Source: Sodalis sp. CWE (GTDB taxonomy: Bacteria; Pseudomonadota; Gammaproteobacteria; Enterobacterales; Enterobacteriaceae). Taken from it: a stretch of DNA of 64,000 nucleotides. Under the pieces are notes generated by a model. The model had not been told where the DNA came from, made no database searches, and was given only the letters and a program-made list of their open reading frames with translations. Both the position numbers and the translations under genes were made by a program. Shown piece by piece: positions 1 to 9,991 of the stretch; the first letter of the stretch is position 1, and each line of letters begins with the position of its first letter. The stretch covers positions 124,001 to 188,000 of the forward strand of contig NZ_JAESFE010000002.1 of the NCBI RefSeq assembly GCF_019646055.1, read 5' to 3'.

Positions 1-36
1 ACGCGAAGGTTATAGGTTCAATCCCTATTGTCGGCA
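1..36 (+). tRNA. tRNA, 3' end only (probably tRNA-Leu)
   Basis: The window opens inside a tRNA. A standard T arm is visible: 5-bp stem ATAGG/CCTAT around the loop TTCAATC (positions 12-28). It is followed by seven acceptor bases TGTCGGC and discriminator A at 36. The bases before the T arm (ACGCGAAGGTT) resemble the end of a long class II variable arm, as in enterobacterial tRNA-Leu, but the anticodon lies outside the window so the isotype is a guess. The bases after the discriminator are CTTA, so CCA is not encoded, unlike in the two complete tRNAs of this window. Confidence 0.6.
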
Positions 37-393
37 CTTAACTAAATCAAACAAGCATCATACGTATCTTAAATTAATTTCAATTAAACTGAAAATTAAG
101 GTGAACTTAAGTAAGTATTAATTATTAAAATTAATGAATTCTTTCAGAAATTCAGTACTCTGAATGTAGAAATTTAATTTTTAAATGATCTTTTGCTTAA
201 CTGATTTAGTTTTTTCTAAATTAAATCATCGGGACATGTCGTTCATTTTATATCGATTTCTTTCTTTTTATTACTCTATAGATAATAGTTAATTTAAACA
301 ATTCATCCTTATTATTTTTCAATTCAAATAAGTTTCCTAAATCTTTACAGTCAAATATTCAGAAAAAGTTTTTCCTCCTTTCCTTTTAAGGTC
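37..393. other. AT-rich intergenic gap, no gene seen
   Basis: This gap lies between the partial tRNA and the convergent end of the ThiY-like gene. I see no coding pattern, strong hairpin or RNA gene in it. Confidence 0.6.
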
Positions 394-1332
394 TTATTTA
401 TTTTGTTTGTAGATATAGTTTGCAATAGTTTGTCTTTTAGAGATCAAGTGATTCTTAGCAAGAAACTCATGATAAGCTTGATATCGCTTTAAATCAAAGC
501 GCATTGGATCGCGTCTAAAAAGTGGAATTGTCTCATTCCATGCAAGTCGAAAAAACGTACTATCTAAACTAGGGTACTTTTTTGCAAAGAGCTGCCAACT
601 ATCATTTGGATTAGATAATAGATAATTAATGCCATTTTCAAGAGCAATAAAAAAACGGTCAATGTTTTGTTTTTTTAATGTTCTTTTGTTTGCAACAATA
701 ATCAGTTCATCATAAACTGGTACACCGTAATCTTCAACGTTGAATAATATTGGATTTTCACCACATTGTTTTAGGGCTAAAACCTCAATGTTACGATATC
801 CGCCAATTATTGCATCCACTTTTTTTGCTATTAGCGCATGAATTAATTGAAAATTGACATTGACCATTTTAACATCTTTTATACTCAAACGATTGTGGCG
901 CAACATGGTGTCTAATATCGTTTCTTCTAAACCACTAACTGAAAATCCAATTTTTTTCCCTTTTAAATCAGACAGGGAGCGAATTTTTTTATCTAAAGTT
1001 ATTATTGTATTGAGCGGGGTATCTATGAGAGTTCCTACGTGTATCAAGGGAAATCCTTGATCAATATAGAAATGTAATTGCGGTTGATAGGTGATAGCTA
1101 GATCAGCTTTTTCGGCAGCTACTAATTTCATTGACAAGGATGGATCAGATGGAGAAATGATCTCAATATCAAGATTTACCGCTTTAAAAGCACCAATTTG
1201 TTGTGCAATTACTATTGGCGCATGATTTGGATTAATATGCCAGTCTAAAACTAATGTAATTCGATCTATAGCACGTACATCAAAAACTGTAAAAAATAAA
1301 ATTATTATTGTGTTTTTGATTATTGTAATCAT
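394..1332 (-). CDS. thiY: ABC transporter substrate-binding protein, NMT1/THI5-like (ThiY type)
   Basis: Periplasmic substrate-binding protein of the NMT1/THI5 family, 312 residues. The N-terminus MITIIKNTIIILFFTVFDVRA reads as a signal peptide with a likely cut after the VRA near residue 21. The mature start carries LVLDWHINPNHAPIVIA, the pattern typical of pyrimidine-precursor binders (LDW..N..H). It is followed by GAFKAVNLDIEI and by ADLAITYQPQ, the usual first-lobe signature. It is the last gene of a Z-X-Y operon, 42 nt after the permease gene. In known ThiXYZ systems the ligand is a thiamine pyrimidine precursor such as N-formyl-4-amino-5-aminomethyl-2-methylpyrimidine. ThiL is encoded elsewhere in the window, which fits. 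The related alkanesulfonate and taurine binders (SsuA, TauA) are the main alternative, so the substrate is inferred. Confidence 0.75.
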   Translation of the reverse strand: MITIIKNTIIILFFTVFDVRAIDRITLVLDWHINPNHAPIVIAQQIGAFKAVNLDIEIISPSDPSLSMKLVAAEKADLAITYQPQLHFYIDQGFPLIHVGTLIDTPLNTIITLDKKIRSLSDLKGKKIGFSVSGLEETILDTMLRHNRLSIKDVKMVNVNFQLIHALIAKKVDAIIGGYRNIEVLALKQCGENPILFNVEDYGVPVYDELIIVANKRTLKKQNIDRFFIALENGINYLLSNPNDSWQLFAKKYPSLDSTFFRLAWNETIPLFRRDPMRFDLKRYQAYHEFLAKNHLISKRQTIANYIYKQNK

Positions 1333-1374
1333 TGTTGATTTTTTCGGGATTATAGTGCATATAAAATTGTTTAT

Positions 1375-2145
1375 TTATGTTTTTTCCCAAAAAATGAAAT
1401 GTTTTATTAATCTATTAAATAGATTCCATAAAAACAGTGTTATTAAAATAAGAATAAAAATAGCAGCAAAACATAAATCGGTTTGCATGCGCGCATTAGC
1501 GTTAAGCATAATATAGCCAAGCCCTTTTGCCGACCCGACCCATTCTCCAATAATAGCCCCAGTAGGTGCGGAAGCAACAGCCATACGAATTCCAGAACTA
1601 AAAGCTGGAAGTGCAGCCATGAGGCGAACGTGACGAAACTGCGTATAAGACGATGCTCCTAGAGTAATCGCTAAGTCTAAGTAATCACTGTTCACACGAC
1701 GTAATCCATCAAAGAAAGAAGATGTTACCGGAAAAAAAATAATAAGGGACGTCATCGCTATTTTAGCGCTCATGCCGTACCCAAACCACAACACTAGCAA
1801 AGGAGCTAAAGAAAGAGCTGGAATTATTTGGCTGATTAACACAACTGGAACTAACCAATGTTCTAAAACAGGAAAAAAGATCATTCCTATTGCTAGTAAG
1901 CTTCCTAGTAAGATACCAATTAATAGCCCTGCTATCATTTCCAATACTGTAATAAGGCCATGATGAGCCAGCGTATAACGTTCGTGCCACAGTGCCAGCA
2001 GTACTGATTTTGGAGTAGGTAAAAGAAATGAAGGGATATCGCTCAAAGTAATAAGCCACCATAAGAACAATAAAACAATAGCTACTACTATATTTTGATA
2101 TCCAAAGCGGATAATACCGTAATAAACATTATTCTTCACCATCAT
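1375..2145 (-). CDS. thiX: ABC transporter permease (ThiX type)
   Basis: Inner-membrane permease of the BPD_transp_1 family, 256 residues, with about six hydrophobic segments beginning at IVVAIVLLFLWWLITL (residues 19-34). The cytoplasmic coupling loop is visible as LDLAITLGASSYTQFRHVRL near residues 155-174. This is the EAA loop in a form that keeps the LGAS core but lacks the canonical EAA. The start overlaps the end of the ATPase gene by 17 nt, so the two are probably translationally coupled. Two adjacent ATG codons (2145 and 2142) could each start the protein. The family also includes the SsuC and TauC permeases. Assignment to thiamine-precursor uptake rests on the neighbouring binding protein. 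Confidence 0.75.
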   Translation of the reverse strand: MMVKNNVYYGIIRFGYQNIVVAIVLLFLWWLITLSDIPSFLLPTPKSVLLALWHERYTLAHHGLITVLEMIAGLLIGILLGSLLAIGMIFFPVLEHWLVPVVLISQIIPALSLAPLLVLWFGYGMSAKIAMTSLIIFFPVTSSFFDGLRRVNSDYLDLAITLGASSYTQFRHVRLMAALPAFSSGIRMAVASAPTGAIIGEWVGSAKGLGYIMLNANARMQTDLCFAAIFILILITLFLWNLFNRLIKHFIFWEKT

Positions 2146-2872
2146 TCAATTTCTCTATTAACCAATGCATAATTATTCTTTTTTTATCATACATCAAAAG
2201 ATCGTCTGAAATTCGTGGCGGTTCTCCATCGAGAAAAAGATCAGAATTAAATCTTGCAGGATTTCCAACTAAGAACCTTAAACAATGTCCTAAAATATAA
2301 GCTTCTTGAGGATCATGAGTGATAAGAAAAACAGTTCTTTTAGAAAGAAGCTTTGCAGAGAGTATTTGAATTTTTAAACGAGTTAGTGCATCAAGAGATG
2401 AAAATGGCTCATCCATTAAAACCACTGGACGACGTTCGTAAATTGTTCTAGCGAGTGCTGCTCGTTGACGCATTCCTCCAGATAGTGTGGAAGGAAAACT
2501 TTTTCCAAATTTATCTAGACCTACTTTATTGAGTAGATAACCAGCCCAATCATCTTCACATTTTTCCCTACGAAGGCGTGCTCCAATTGTAATATTTTGT
2601 TTTACTGTCAACCAAGGATAAAGTAAGTCGTTTTGACTCATGTAGGAACATCGACCGAGAAGTGGCAAACCATCAGTTCCGCTTATAATTCCTGAATCAG
2701 GTTTTATCAAGCCTGCAATAATTTTTAGCAAACTGGTTTTTCCTACCCCACTAGCTCCTAGTACAACAGTACATCTACCAGTTGATAAAGAAAAACTTAA
2801 ATTATCAAAGATAACTTGATTTTTCCATCGTAGTGCTAAATTTTGCACTATCACTCCAAGCGAAGATGACAT
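2129..2872 (-). CDS. thiZ: ABC transporter ATP-binding protein (ThiZ type)
   Basis: ATPase of the same importer, 247 residues. All nucleotide-binding motifs are intact: Walker A GASGVGKT at residues 39-46, signature LSGGM at 129-133, Walker B VVLMDEP at 149-155 and the H-loop histidine (ITHDPQEA) near 185. It closely follows the SsuB/TauB/ThiZ subfamily layout. It is first in the operon. The upstream sequence (2873-3000) was read on the minus strand for a THI-box (TPP riboswitch) and none was recognised, so regulation is unknown. Retention of all three subunits with intact motifs argues that the importer works. Confidence 0.78.
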   Translation of the reverse strand: MSSSLGVIVQNLALRWKNQVIFDNLSFSLSTGRCTVVLGASGVGKTSLLKIIAGLIKPDSGIISGTDGLPLLGRCSYMSQNDLLYPWLTVKQNITIGARLRREKCEDDWAGYLLNKVGLDKFGKSFPSTLSGGMRQRAALARTIYERRPVVLMDEPFSSLDALTRLKIQILSAKLLSKRTVFLITHDPQEAYILGHCLRFLVGNPARFNSDLFLDGEPPRISDDLLMYDKKRIIMHWLIEKLNDGEE

Positions 2873-3322
2873 TATACTTATCTGCTAACAGCCATGACTT
2901 ATTTGAATTCAAACTGGAACCTGGTTTTCTAGATAACTATAAGAAAAAACTTTTTAAAAAAATTATTGTGTAATTACTGATTTAGTTGAGATCAATATCA
3001 CTGATTAACTATCAATCTATTTGATTTAATTAGATGTTAAAAAGTATTTTTTACATATTTCAAGATTTAATTCATCCTTAATTGTATTATTTTACTGGGT
3101 TTTTACTCAATTAACTATTTGTTTATTATCCTTTTATAGGAGTTGATTGTCTTTCAAAAAGATAAAAGCAAAACAAATTTTGTTAGCACTTAAAATATTT
3201 TAAGCCAGAGTAACTTGAATTTTAAAATTCAATGGATACTTCATAAGTATGAAGATAAGAAACTCTATTAAAATAAATTTTTAGAAAAAATTCCGTCTTT
3301 ATAAAAGAAAGAACTTTTAAGG
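2873..3322. other. AT-rich intergenic gap upstream of the ABC importer operon
   Basis: This stretch must contain the promoter of the thiZXY operon, but no convincing -35/-10 pair stands out. No riboswitch consensus and no gene are seen. Confidence 0.5.
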
Positions 3323-3398
3323 TGGCTCCTCTGACTGGATTCGAACCAGTGACATACGGATTAACAGTCCGCCGTTCTACCAACTGAACTACAGAGGA
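3323..3398 (-). tRNA. asnT: tRNA-Asn (GTT)
   Basis: A complete 76-nt tRNA on the minus strand, starting TCCTCTGTAGTTCAGT and ending AGAGGAGCCA with an encoded CCA. The acceptor stem TCCTCTG pairs with CAGAGGA. The anticodon stem-loop CGGACTGTTAATCCG shows GTT at plus-strand positions 3363-3365. The T loop is TTCGAAT. It is very close to E. coli tRNA-Asn. It stands alone between the importer operon and mdlB. Confidence 0.96.
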
Positions 3399-4345
3399 AC
3401 TCTAGGCGTATAATAACAGGGGTTAATAATCTTGTCAAAGCTAACAGTATAAAAATACAATTTAATTGCTTAATAAGTTTTTTGTTATGTTAGATAACAA
3501 TGAGCAATCTAGATGTCAATTTAGAATTAATTTTTTCGATAAAAATACTTTGAAATTTTATTACTCAATAAGATTACATACAATTTTTTTTTAAAAAATT
3601 CTAATATTATTAGATGTATTTTAACTACACCTTATCATCTCTGTATGTGGATTATTGATTTTTATTAAACTTGGTTTATATGTACTCTAAATTAACAACA
3701 GTCGGTTTATTTTTTTTGAAAAATTTCATTAATTGAAAAAATATATAAAATTATTTTGAGCCTTAATATTTATATTCTTTTTTTATTGAAAGAAATCTCT
3801 ATCTTTTTTTAGAATTTAGAGTAAATCGCTATTTTAGCAGGCTAATAATTGAAATTTTTATTTAAAAATTTCATTATGACAAGTGAATCTAACTTAGAAG
3901 TTAAGAATCTTAAATAGATAACTGTAAGTATCATCTGGTAAGTAAAATCTATTATTCAGTCAGTGATACTAAGCAAAAAAATTAAAATAGGTAATTTTTT
4001 AGTTGTTCTCATTAAAAATGATAGTTTGCAAAAATTGCAAAATTCTTTTCTAGAATTGGAAGTATGTATGATGAAGCGATGATCTGAATATAATTTCTTT
4101 TTAATTTTAATTTAAAATTGATTAACCTTTTAACCAAATTTAAACGGCAATTAATAGACTATTTCCTCTTTTTTATAAGTTGTTTCTTCTCTAAATCAAA
4201 ATTAAGCTTCCCGAAAAAATTTCTCTTTTTTCTTAAACAAAGCAATTTAGAAACAAAAAATCTTGAAAAGAAAAATAAGAACGTGAAGAAAATTTACATG
4301 TTTTATAATTATTTCTTTGAAAAGAAAGAATATAAAGTTTAACTA
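3399..4345. other. AT-rich intergenic gap between tRNA-Asn and mdlB
   Basis: About 950 bases with no recognisable gene. A 74-codon open frame at 4118-4342 (+) encodes a Lys/Phe/Asn-rich string with no family resemblance and is best explained by base composition. In E. coli glnK and amtB follow mdlB. I see no trace of them here. Confidence 0.6.
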
Positions 4346-6100
4346 TTAAATATGTAATGTTTGCCCAACTTGCTGTAATTGGTACATTTGATAATAATGT
4401 CCTCTGGATTCTAATAAGGATGCATGAGTACCTTGTTCTACTGCTTCTCCTCGATGTAAAACAAGAATCTGATCTGCATCGACTATTGTGGATAATCGGT
4501 GGGCGATCACTAAAAGTGTCGTATGTTGTCTTACCGCTTGTAAGGTACTAGCGATTGCCTTTTCAGTGCCAGAATCAATATTAGCGGTAGCTTCATCTAA
4601 AATTAGTATTACTGGCGTAAATACGAGAACTCGTGCTAAGGATAAAAGTTGTTTTTGACCGACCGACAGTGTGTTGCCTTGTTCACCAAGCTCAGCATAA
4701 AGACCTCCAGGCAATGTATGCACTAACTTTGCTAATTTTACTTGCTCAAGCGCATTCCATACTTGACTTTCACTAATTTTTCTTCCAAGTGTTATATTAG
4801 CATAAACGGTATCAGCTATTACGATTGGATCTTGTTGAACCATTGCTATTCCTTGTCGTAATACCCGATGGGTAAGCGTTTCAATTGGTCTTTCATCTAA
4901 AAACAACATTCCTTTTTCTACTGGATAATGCCCCATTATAAGACTAGCTAAAGTACTTTTTCCACTACCAGTGTGCCCTACTAAAGCGAAAAAGCTTTTT
5001 GAAGGTATTGTCAGAGAAACTTGACGCAGAACAGGTGTTCCATTATAACTATAAGAAAATTTAAGATTATTTAATGTAATAGACCCTCTTCTAAGCAGTC
5101 GGTCATCTGATCCATAATGTTGTTCAGGTCTATCTATTAACTCAAAAATACGTTCACCAGCTGCCGCAGCTTGTTGCATAATAGTCTGTCTAGACGTAAG
5201 CTCAATAAGGGGTTCATTTAATCGACCAAGGTAGTTGATAAACGCATAGAGAATACCAACACCAATTGATCCTACAGAACTAAGGCTAAATAACAATAAT
5301 ATTCCGCATAAAATAAGCGAAAAGAGCAAGCTGAGCATTGGACGTAATAAATAACCTTCTAATCGAAGAGTTGCCATACGAGCCTGAAGATGAGCGTAAC
5401 TTGCAAGTTGAAGTTTATCGCCAAAACGACGCTGCTGACGAAATTGTTGAATAACTTCCATACCATTGATAGCTTCTACGAAACTATCGTTGATGTCAGC
5501 AATGTAAGATCTTTGTTGTCGTACAATAGGAGTGCTATAGTGTTGATAAAGCCACATTACTATAATGACAATAGGAAATAAAGCTAATGAAATACATGCA
5601 AGTCGCCATTCTAACAAAAACATTGAGATTAACATTGTGCCTATTAATACCATACTACGAAGAATTGAAGTAATTACCATAATGTATAAATCTTTTACTA
5701 CTTCTGTATCATTAGTAACTCTAGAAATAAGTTGTCCAACAGGTTGTTCATCAAATACGCTGAGTGGTTGGCGTAGGGCAGCGTCCATGGCTTCAATTCG
5801 TAATTGTTGAATAACACGTAGCGCGGTGCGATTAAATAATAATGCATGGTTATAACATAAAGCGGCTGAAAGTATTTGAAGCATAACAAAAACGACAACT
5901 AATTCTGTTATTATCTTGAGTGAAATTTTTTTTTCTGGCAAAATGTAATCAATAAAATAACTAATCACTATCGGACCAGTGACTTCTGCAACCGAAGCAA
6001 TCCATAAAAGTAGGATTGCTAATATTAAAGATTTTTGATGTGGCTGAAGATAAGTTAATAATCGCTTTAGAGTTGGCCATAAGCTAATCCAATTCTGCAT
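4346..6100 (-). CDS. mdlB: Heterodimeric ABC exporter subunit MdlB
   Basis: Inner-membrane ABC exporter half-transporter, 584 residues (E. coli MdlB 593). An N-terminal six-helix membrane domain (about residues 20-300) precedes the ATPase. Walker A GHTGSGKS is at 375-382, signature LSVGQ at 478-482, Walker B ILILDEA at 498-504 with the catalytic Glu, and the H-loop His near 534. The start codon overlaps the mdlA stop by one base (TAATG), so the pair is cotranscribed and probably translationally coupled. The substrate is not established in E. coli. The pair is retained in several insect endosymbionts, which suggests an envelope role, but that is inference. Confidence 0.95.
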   Translation of the reverse strand: MQNWISLWPTLKRLLTYLQPHQKSLILAILLLWIASVAEVTGPIVISYFIDYILPEKKISLKIITELVVVFVMLQILSAALCYNHALLFNRTALRVIQQLRIEAMDAALRQPLSVFDEQPVGQLISRVTNDTEVVKDLYIMVITSILRSMVLIGTMLISMFLLEWRLACISLALFPIVIIVMWLYQHYSTPIVRQQRSYIADINDSFVEAINGMEVIQQFRQQRRFGDKLQLASYAHLQARMATLRLEGYLLRPMLSLLFSLILCGILLLFSLSSVGSIGVGILYAFINYLGRLNEPLIELTSRQTIMQQAAAAGERIFELIDRPEQHYGSDDRLLRRGSITLNNLKFSYSYNGTPVLRQVSLTIPSKSFFALVGHTGSGKSTLASLIMGHYPVEKGMLFLDERPIETLTHRVLRQGIAMVQQDPIVIADTVYANITLGRKISESQVWNALEQVKLAKLVHTLPGGLYAELGEQGNTLSVGQKQLLSLARVLVFTPVILILDEATANIDSGTEKAIASTLQAVRQHTTLLVIAHRLSTIVDADQILVLHRGEAVEQGTHASLLESRGHYYQMYQLQQVGQTLHI

Positions 6101-7869
6101 TATATAGCTCCATTTTTATGGTAAAAAGTTTCTTCTAATACAGTTTCTAGTTGTTGATAATGGTACATATCCTGGTACCATCCTGGTTGTTGTAGCAGAG
6201 AGAAATGATCACCTCGCTGTCTAATTCGGCCTTGTTTAAGTACAAGAATCTCGTTTGCTCCTTGTAGGGCAGATAACCTATGAGCGGTAATAATTACTGT
6301 ACGATGATTGATGAAACTTCGTAGATTTTTTAATATACAGTGTTCTGTGCGACTATCAACAGCTGAAAGAGCATCATCCAAGACAAGAATTTCTGCTTCT
6401 AATAATAGCGCTCGAGCAATAGCTAATCTTTGTTTCTGACCACCAGAAAGAGTGATACCACGTTCACCAACTTTTGTTTGGTATCCTTTTGGAAGAAGCA
6501 AAATATCTTCATGAACACACGCCAATTGAGCCGCTTTTTCGATTTGTTGAATTGTTGCGGTCGGACGGCCGAGAGCAATATTACTGGCAACAGTATCAGA
6601 AAATAAAAAAGGAGTTTGACTCACCACTGCAAGTCTATCTCGCCATTTATCAAGAGTTAAAGTAGTCAATGGTAAATTATGAAAACGTATCTCCCCCTTG
6701 CTAATATTAAATTGTCGCAGGATAAGCGCAAGCAGTGTGCTTTTGCCGGCGCCAGTAGGACCACAAATTCCAAGCATATTACCTGGAGCTAAAGTGAGAT
6801 AAATGTTCTGTAATGCAGGATTATTATAAGTATGTGGATAGTAGAATTCTTCTATTGCTATATTTAGAGATCCTTGCCCTTTTGGAGGAGATAAGGTACC
6901 ATCCACGACTTCTGATTTTTCTTCTAAGGTTTGACGGATACGGCTATAAGCGGCACTACCACGTTCAACAATGTTAAACATCCAAGCCAAAGCAAGCATT
7001 GGCCAGATCATTAAACCAAGATACATAATAAAACTAGTTAACTGACCAAGTGTCATAACGCCACGGATTACCATCCAACTTCCTCCTCCGACTGCTAATA
7101 AATTGGATAGTCCAATCGATAGATAAATAGTAGGATCAAAACGTGCATCAATTCTAGCTACATACATATTTTTTTCACTAGCTTTTAAAGCAGTAGTAGT
7201 AAAACGAATTGACTGATATTGTTCTAGCCCAAAAGATTTAATCATACGGATACTAGATAAATTTTCTTGAGTCTGGTTGTTCAGCGAAGAAAAAGCTTCC
7301 TGTGCTACGCGAAAGCGTTGATGCAACAGTTGCCCATCACGTTTAATAATTAAAGCCATAATAGGCATTGGAAGCAAAGCAAATAAAGTTAATTGATAAT
7401 TGATTTGAAGAGCCATAATAAGTAAAACTGAACATCCCATTACTAATGAATCAACTAGCGTTAGTACACCTTCTCCAGCTGCAAAAACTACACGATCAAC
7501 GTCATTAGTAGCACGTGCTATCAAATCTCCGGTTCGGTAGCGGAGATAAAAGCTAGACAATTGTCTGCATAACAGGTGATATAATCGGTCTCGCAATTCT
7601 ACTGCTAATCTATAAGCAGCGCCAAACAACAAGATACGCCAGATGTAACGTAATATATATACTAATGTTGCTGTTGCGGCCATAATTCCAAGCCAGAGTG
7701 CTAATTGACGTCTAGTAGCTTGGCCAGTCACTACATTATCAATAATGATGCCGACTAGATAGGGAGGTACTAGCTGTAATAACGCGATAATTATTAATAG
7801 TGTTATGGCGCCTAGATACTGTTGCCATTCGCGACGAAAAAACCAACTTAACTGTGCAAATAATCTCAC
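6100..7869 (-). CDS. mdlA: Heterodimeric ABC exporter subunit MdlA
   Basis: Partner half-transporter, 589 residues (E. coli MdlA 590), starting at a GTG that gives [15 protein letters not shown], matching the E. coli N-terminus. Membrane domain in roughly residues 15-300. Walker A GPTGAGKS at 370-377, signature LSGGQ at 474-478. The Walker B segment ILVLDDA at 494-500 has Asp where the catalytic Glu normally sits. E. coli MdlA also has LDDA, so this is the usual asymmetry of heterodimeric exporters and not decay. MdlB supplies the canonical Glu. First gene of the mdlAB operon. Confidence 0.95.
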   Translation of the reverse strand: MRLFAQLSWFFRREWQQYLGAITLLIIIALLQLVPPYLVGIIIDNVVTGQATRRQLALWLGIMAATATLVYILRYIWRILLFGAAYRLAVELRDRLYHLLCRQLSSFYLRYRTGDLIARATNDVDRVVFAAGEGVLTLVDSLVMGCSVLLIMALQINYQLTLFALLPMPIMALIIKRDGQLLHQRFRVAQEAFSSLNNQTQENLSSIRMIKSFGLEQYQSIRFTTTALKASEKNMYVARIDARFDPTIYLSIGLSNLLAVGGGSWMVIRGVMTLGQLTSFIMYLGLMIWPMLALAWMFNIVERGSAAYSRIRQTLEEKSEVVDGTLSPPKGQGSLNIAIEEFYYPHTYNNPALQNIYLTLAPGNMLGICGPTGAGKSTLLALILRQFNISKGEIRFHNLPLTTLTLDKWRDRLAVVSQTPFLFSDTVASNIALGRPTATIQQIEKAAQLACVHEDILLLPKGYQTKVGERGITLSGGQKQRLAIARALLLEAEILVLDDALSAVDSRTEHCILKNLRSFINHRTVIITAHRLSALQGANEILVLKQGRIRQRGDHFSLLQQPGWYQDMYHYQQLETVLEETFYHKNGAI

Positions 7870-9991
7870 GAAATGTTATTCCATGGCATACAAGTGAGAT
7901 CAGTTACACTGAGTAATAATGTTTTGCATGATTTTTTATACCTTTCATAAAGAATTAATTTTCAATCAAATTGAAACGTTTTAAACGCGTTAACTTCTTG
8001 ATCTGTTAAGTAAATTTTTTAAAAAGCACCATAGTTTTAATTAGTTCAAAATAGAACAATTAAAATTTAATAATATTAGGTATCATATTTTCGTTTAAGC
8101 GATCAAAACTTTTTCGAAAAAAATACATTTCACTAAAAATAAATAATCCACACTCTCTCTATTAGAGGTATTTTTAAATTAAAAACCATTATTTGAACAA
8201 TAAATACTATTTAAGTAATTATATAAACTGCAAAACCTTTAAAAGGAAAATTTCTACTTAAAAAAAATTATTTTCACTTTTTTCTTTTTAACTTTCTAAA
8301 TTTCCGTCGAAGAAAGATTTTATCAATTTAATTTATATTTTTTATTAGTGTTTGTTTTTGGTTCTCTAAAAAGGATTTTCAATCTTTACAAAGAGATTAA
8401 TTCTTTTATGTTTCTTTTATCGAGTAGATAACTTTTATTAGGTTATTATTTATTGAAATATTTCAAATGAATTTTTGAATAAAAAATTGGTATCAACATT
8501 TAAAAAAATTCAATTTTAAAAACTCTCTCTCAAAAGAGAGAAGCTAAATTAATCACGAAAATCAATAGTATTCGATTTAATTTTTTAATCCCATAGTTTT
8601 TTCTAAAAAAACAAGATTAGATTATGAATCCTTATCCCTTAAATAGGGAAAGTAGTTTTTCGCATCTTACCAAACCTTCTATTTTTTCTTTCTTCATCTA
8701 TCTAAAACTCCTTCTGGATCTTTGTTTTGTCTGATCAAAGCTGCAAAATAATTTTACAAATTAACAAGGACAATTTTTTTTCGATAAAAAGATAACCGGA
8801 ATTTCATAACGTTTTATTTTTATTTTCTTTTTCAAGAGAATCTTTATAAGATAATACTTTATGATGAAATTTTGAATGCAAGTTTTCTTTCAGTGTTAAG
8901 TTTAAACTTAGGTTTTTTAAAAAATGTGCGAACAAGGCGCCTACTAATAGATCAAAAGCACCATCGATCATACTTTAGTTTAATTAATCTATAAGTTGTT
9001 TTTATTTTATTGCTAGTCGCGCATGGATAGTATTATTGATAATAATCAGCATAGCGCCTTAATAAGAATTAAAAAAAAGTAGTAGCTATCCATTTGAATG
9101 CATAATCAAAAAATCTACCAGAGCAAAAAAGTTGTTATTTTGATAGTATAAAGAGTAGTTCCTGCATTTCATTATTATCTAATAAATATACTATCGCTGA
9201 AGATTATCCAATCACATTCTCATTTGGTTATTTAAGACTGTATTTTCAACTGAACTAATTTTTTAGTTTGTTTCTTTTGGTAAAGCACTTTATCGAAAAA
9301 GTATACATTATCGTTTTAGATACATTAGTTTTCCTTGAAAAAGAAAAAAATAATCAAAATAGTTCTTATAAAAATCAAAGCTTCATCTTTCTCTTTGAGA
9401 AGAAGATGATTTCTACTCAATTACACTCTATCCAATCGGCTTATTTAATTTCTTTAAAGAGTTTCACTAAATTAACCAATGTTAACTTTTCTCTCTGAAA
9501 GAGTAAGAAAAAATTAAAATTTTTTTGGTGTTAAAAATCAGAATCGGCTGTATTCGTTTTCAATAATTATTGGAATTTTTACTGTCATTTATTACAATGT
9601 TACACAATTATTGATTGGAGAATTAATTTTAAATATTCACATTTACAGCTTTGATTTTTCTCCACCGAAGGTTGCTTACGATTGCATTTTTATCATGCAT
9701 TAATTAGTGTAATGTTTATCCTTATTAAAAATTATTGGCTTCCCTTGAAATTAAATGTTCTAAGTTTGTTTTGTGAATTCTTCTTCATGAAAGATTCTAA
9801 TTGAGTGTAGTTCGGTAAAAGCAATTTTTTTATGGAGGTAAAACACTTATTTCGATTATTTTCTTTAATTAGATAGTCTTCCAGATAAATATTAATCTGC
9901 TTGATATCAATATATTAGTTGATAGTTTAGTTAAAAAATTTTATTGCGGTACGTAAATATTTATTTCGTACGCCTCTTTCAGTTGATTGTG
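7870..9991. other. 2.1-kb AT-rich gap where E. coli has hupB, ppiD and others
   Basis: Between the start of mdlA and the end of lon. In E. coli this interval holds hupB, ppiD, comEA-like ybaV, queC, cof and others. I find no intact gene and no segment I can align by eye to HU or PpiD on the minus strand. A 76-codon open frame at 9268-9498 (+) has no recognisable family and is rich in Lys, Asn and Phe. A short hairpin TCTCTC-AAAA-GAGAGA lies at 8526-8541. Confidence 0.6.

Noticed and set aside
2873-3322. TPP riboswitch upstream of the thiZXY-like operon
   Set aside because: Reading the minus strand I found neither the CTGAGA element nor the ACCTGATCTGGATAATACCAGCG-like core in proper order. 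An isolated AACCAGGTTCC is not enough.
4118-4342. 74-codon plus-strand open frame
   Set aside because: Composition is Lys/Phe/Asn/Leu-rich with no family pattern, as expected from AT-rich DNA that happens to lack stops.
3399-4345. 4.5S RNA (ffs), which lies beyond mdlB in E. coli
   Set aside because: The conserved GGTCAGGTCCGGAAGGAAGC core was not found on either strand of the gap.
6494-6500. Loss of the catalytic Glu in MdlA Walker B (LDDA) as decay
   Set aside because: E. coli MdlA has the same LDDA, so this is the normal degenerate site of the heterodimer.
9268-9498. 76-codon plus-strand open frame in the mdlA-lon gap
   Set aside because: No recognisable motif or homolog and no clear ribosome site. 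It is likely chance.
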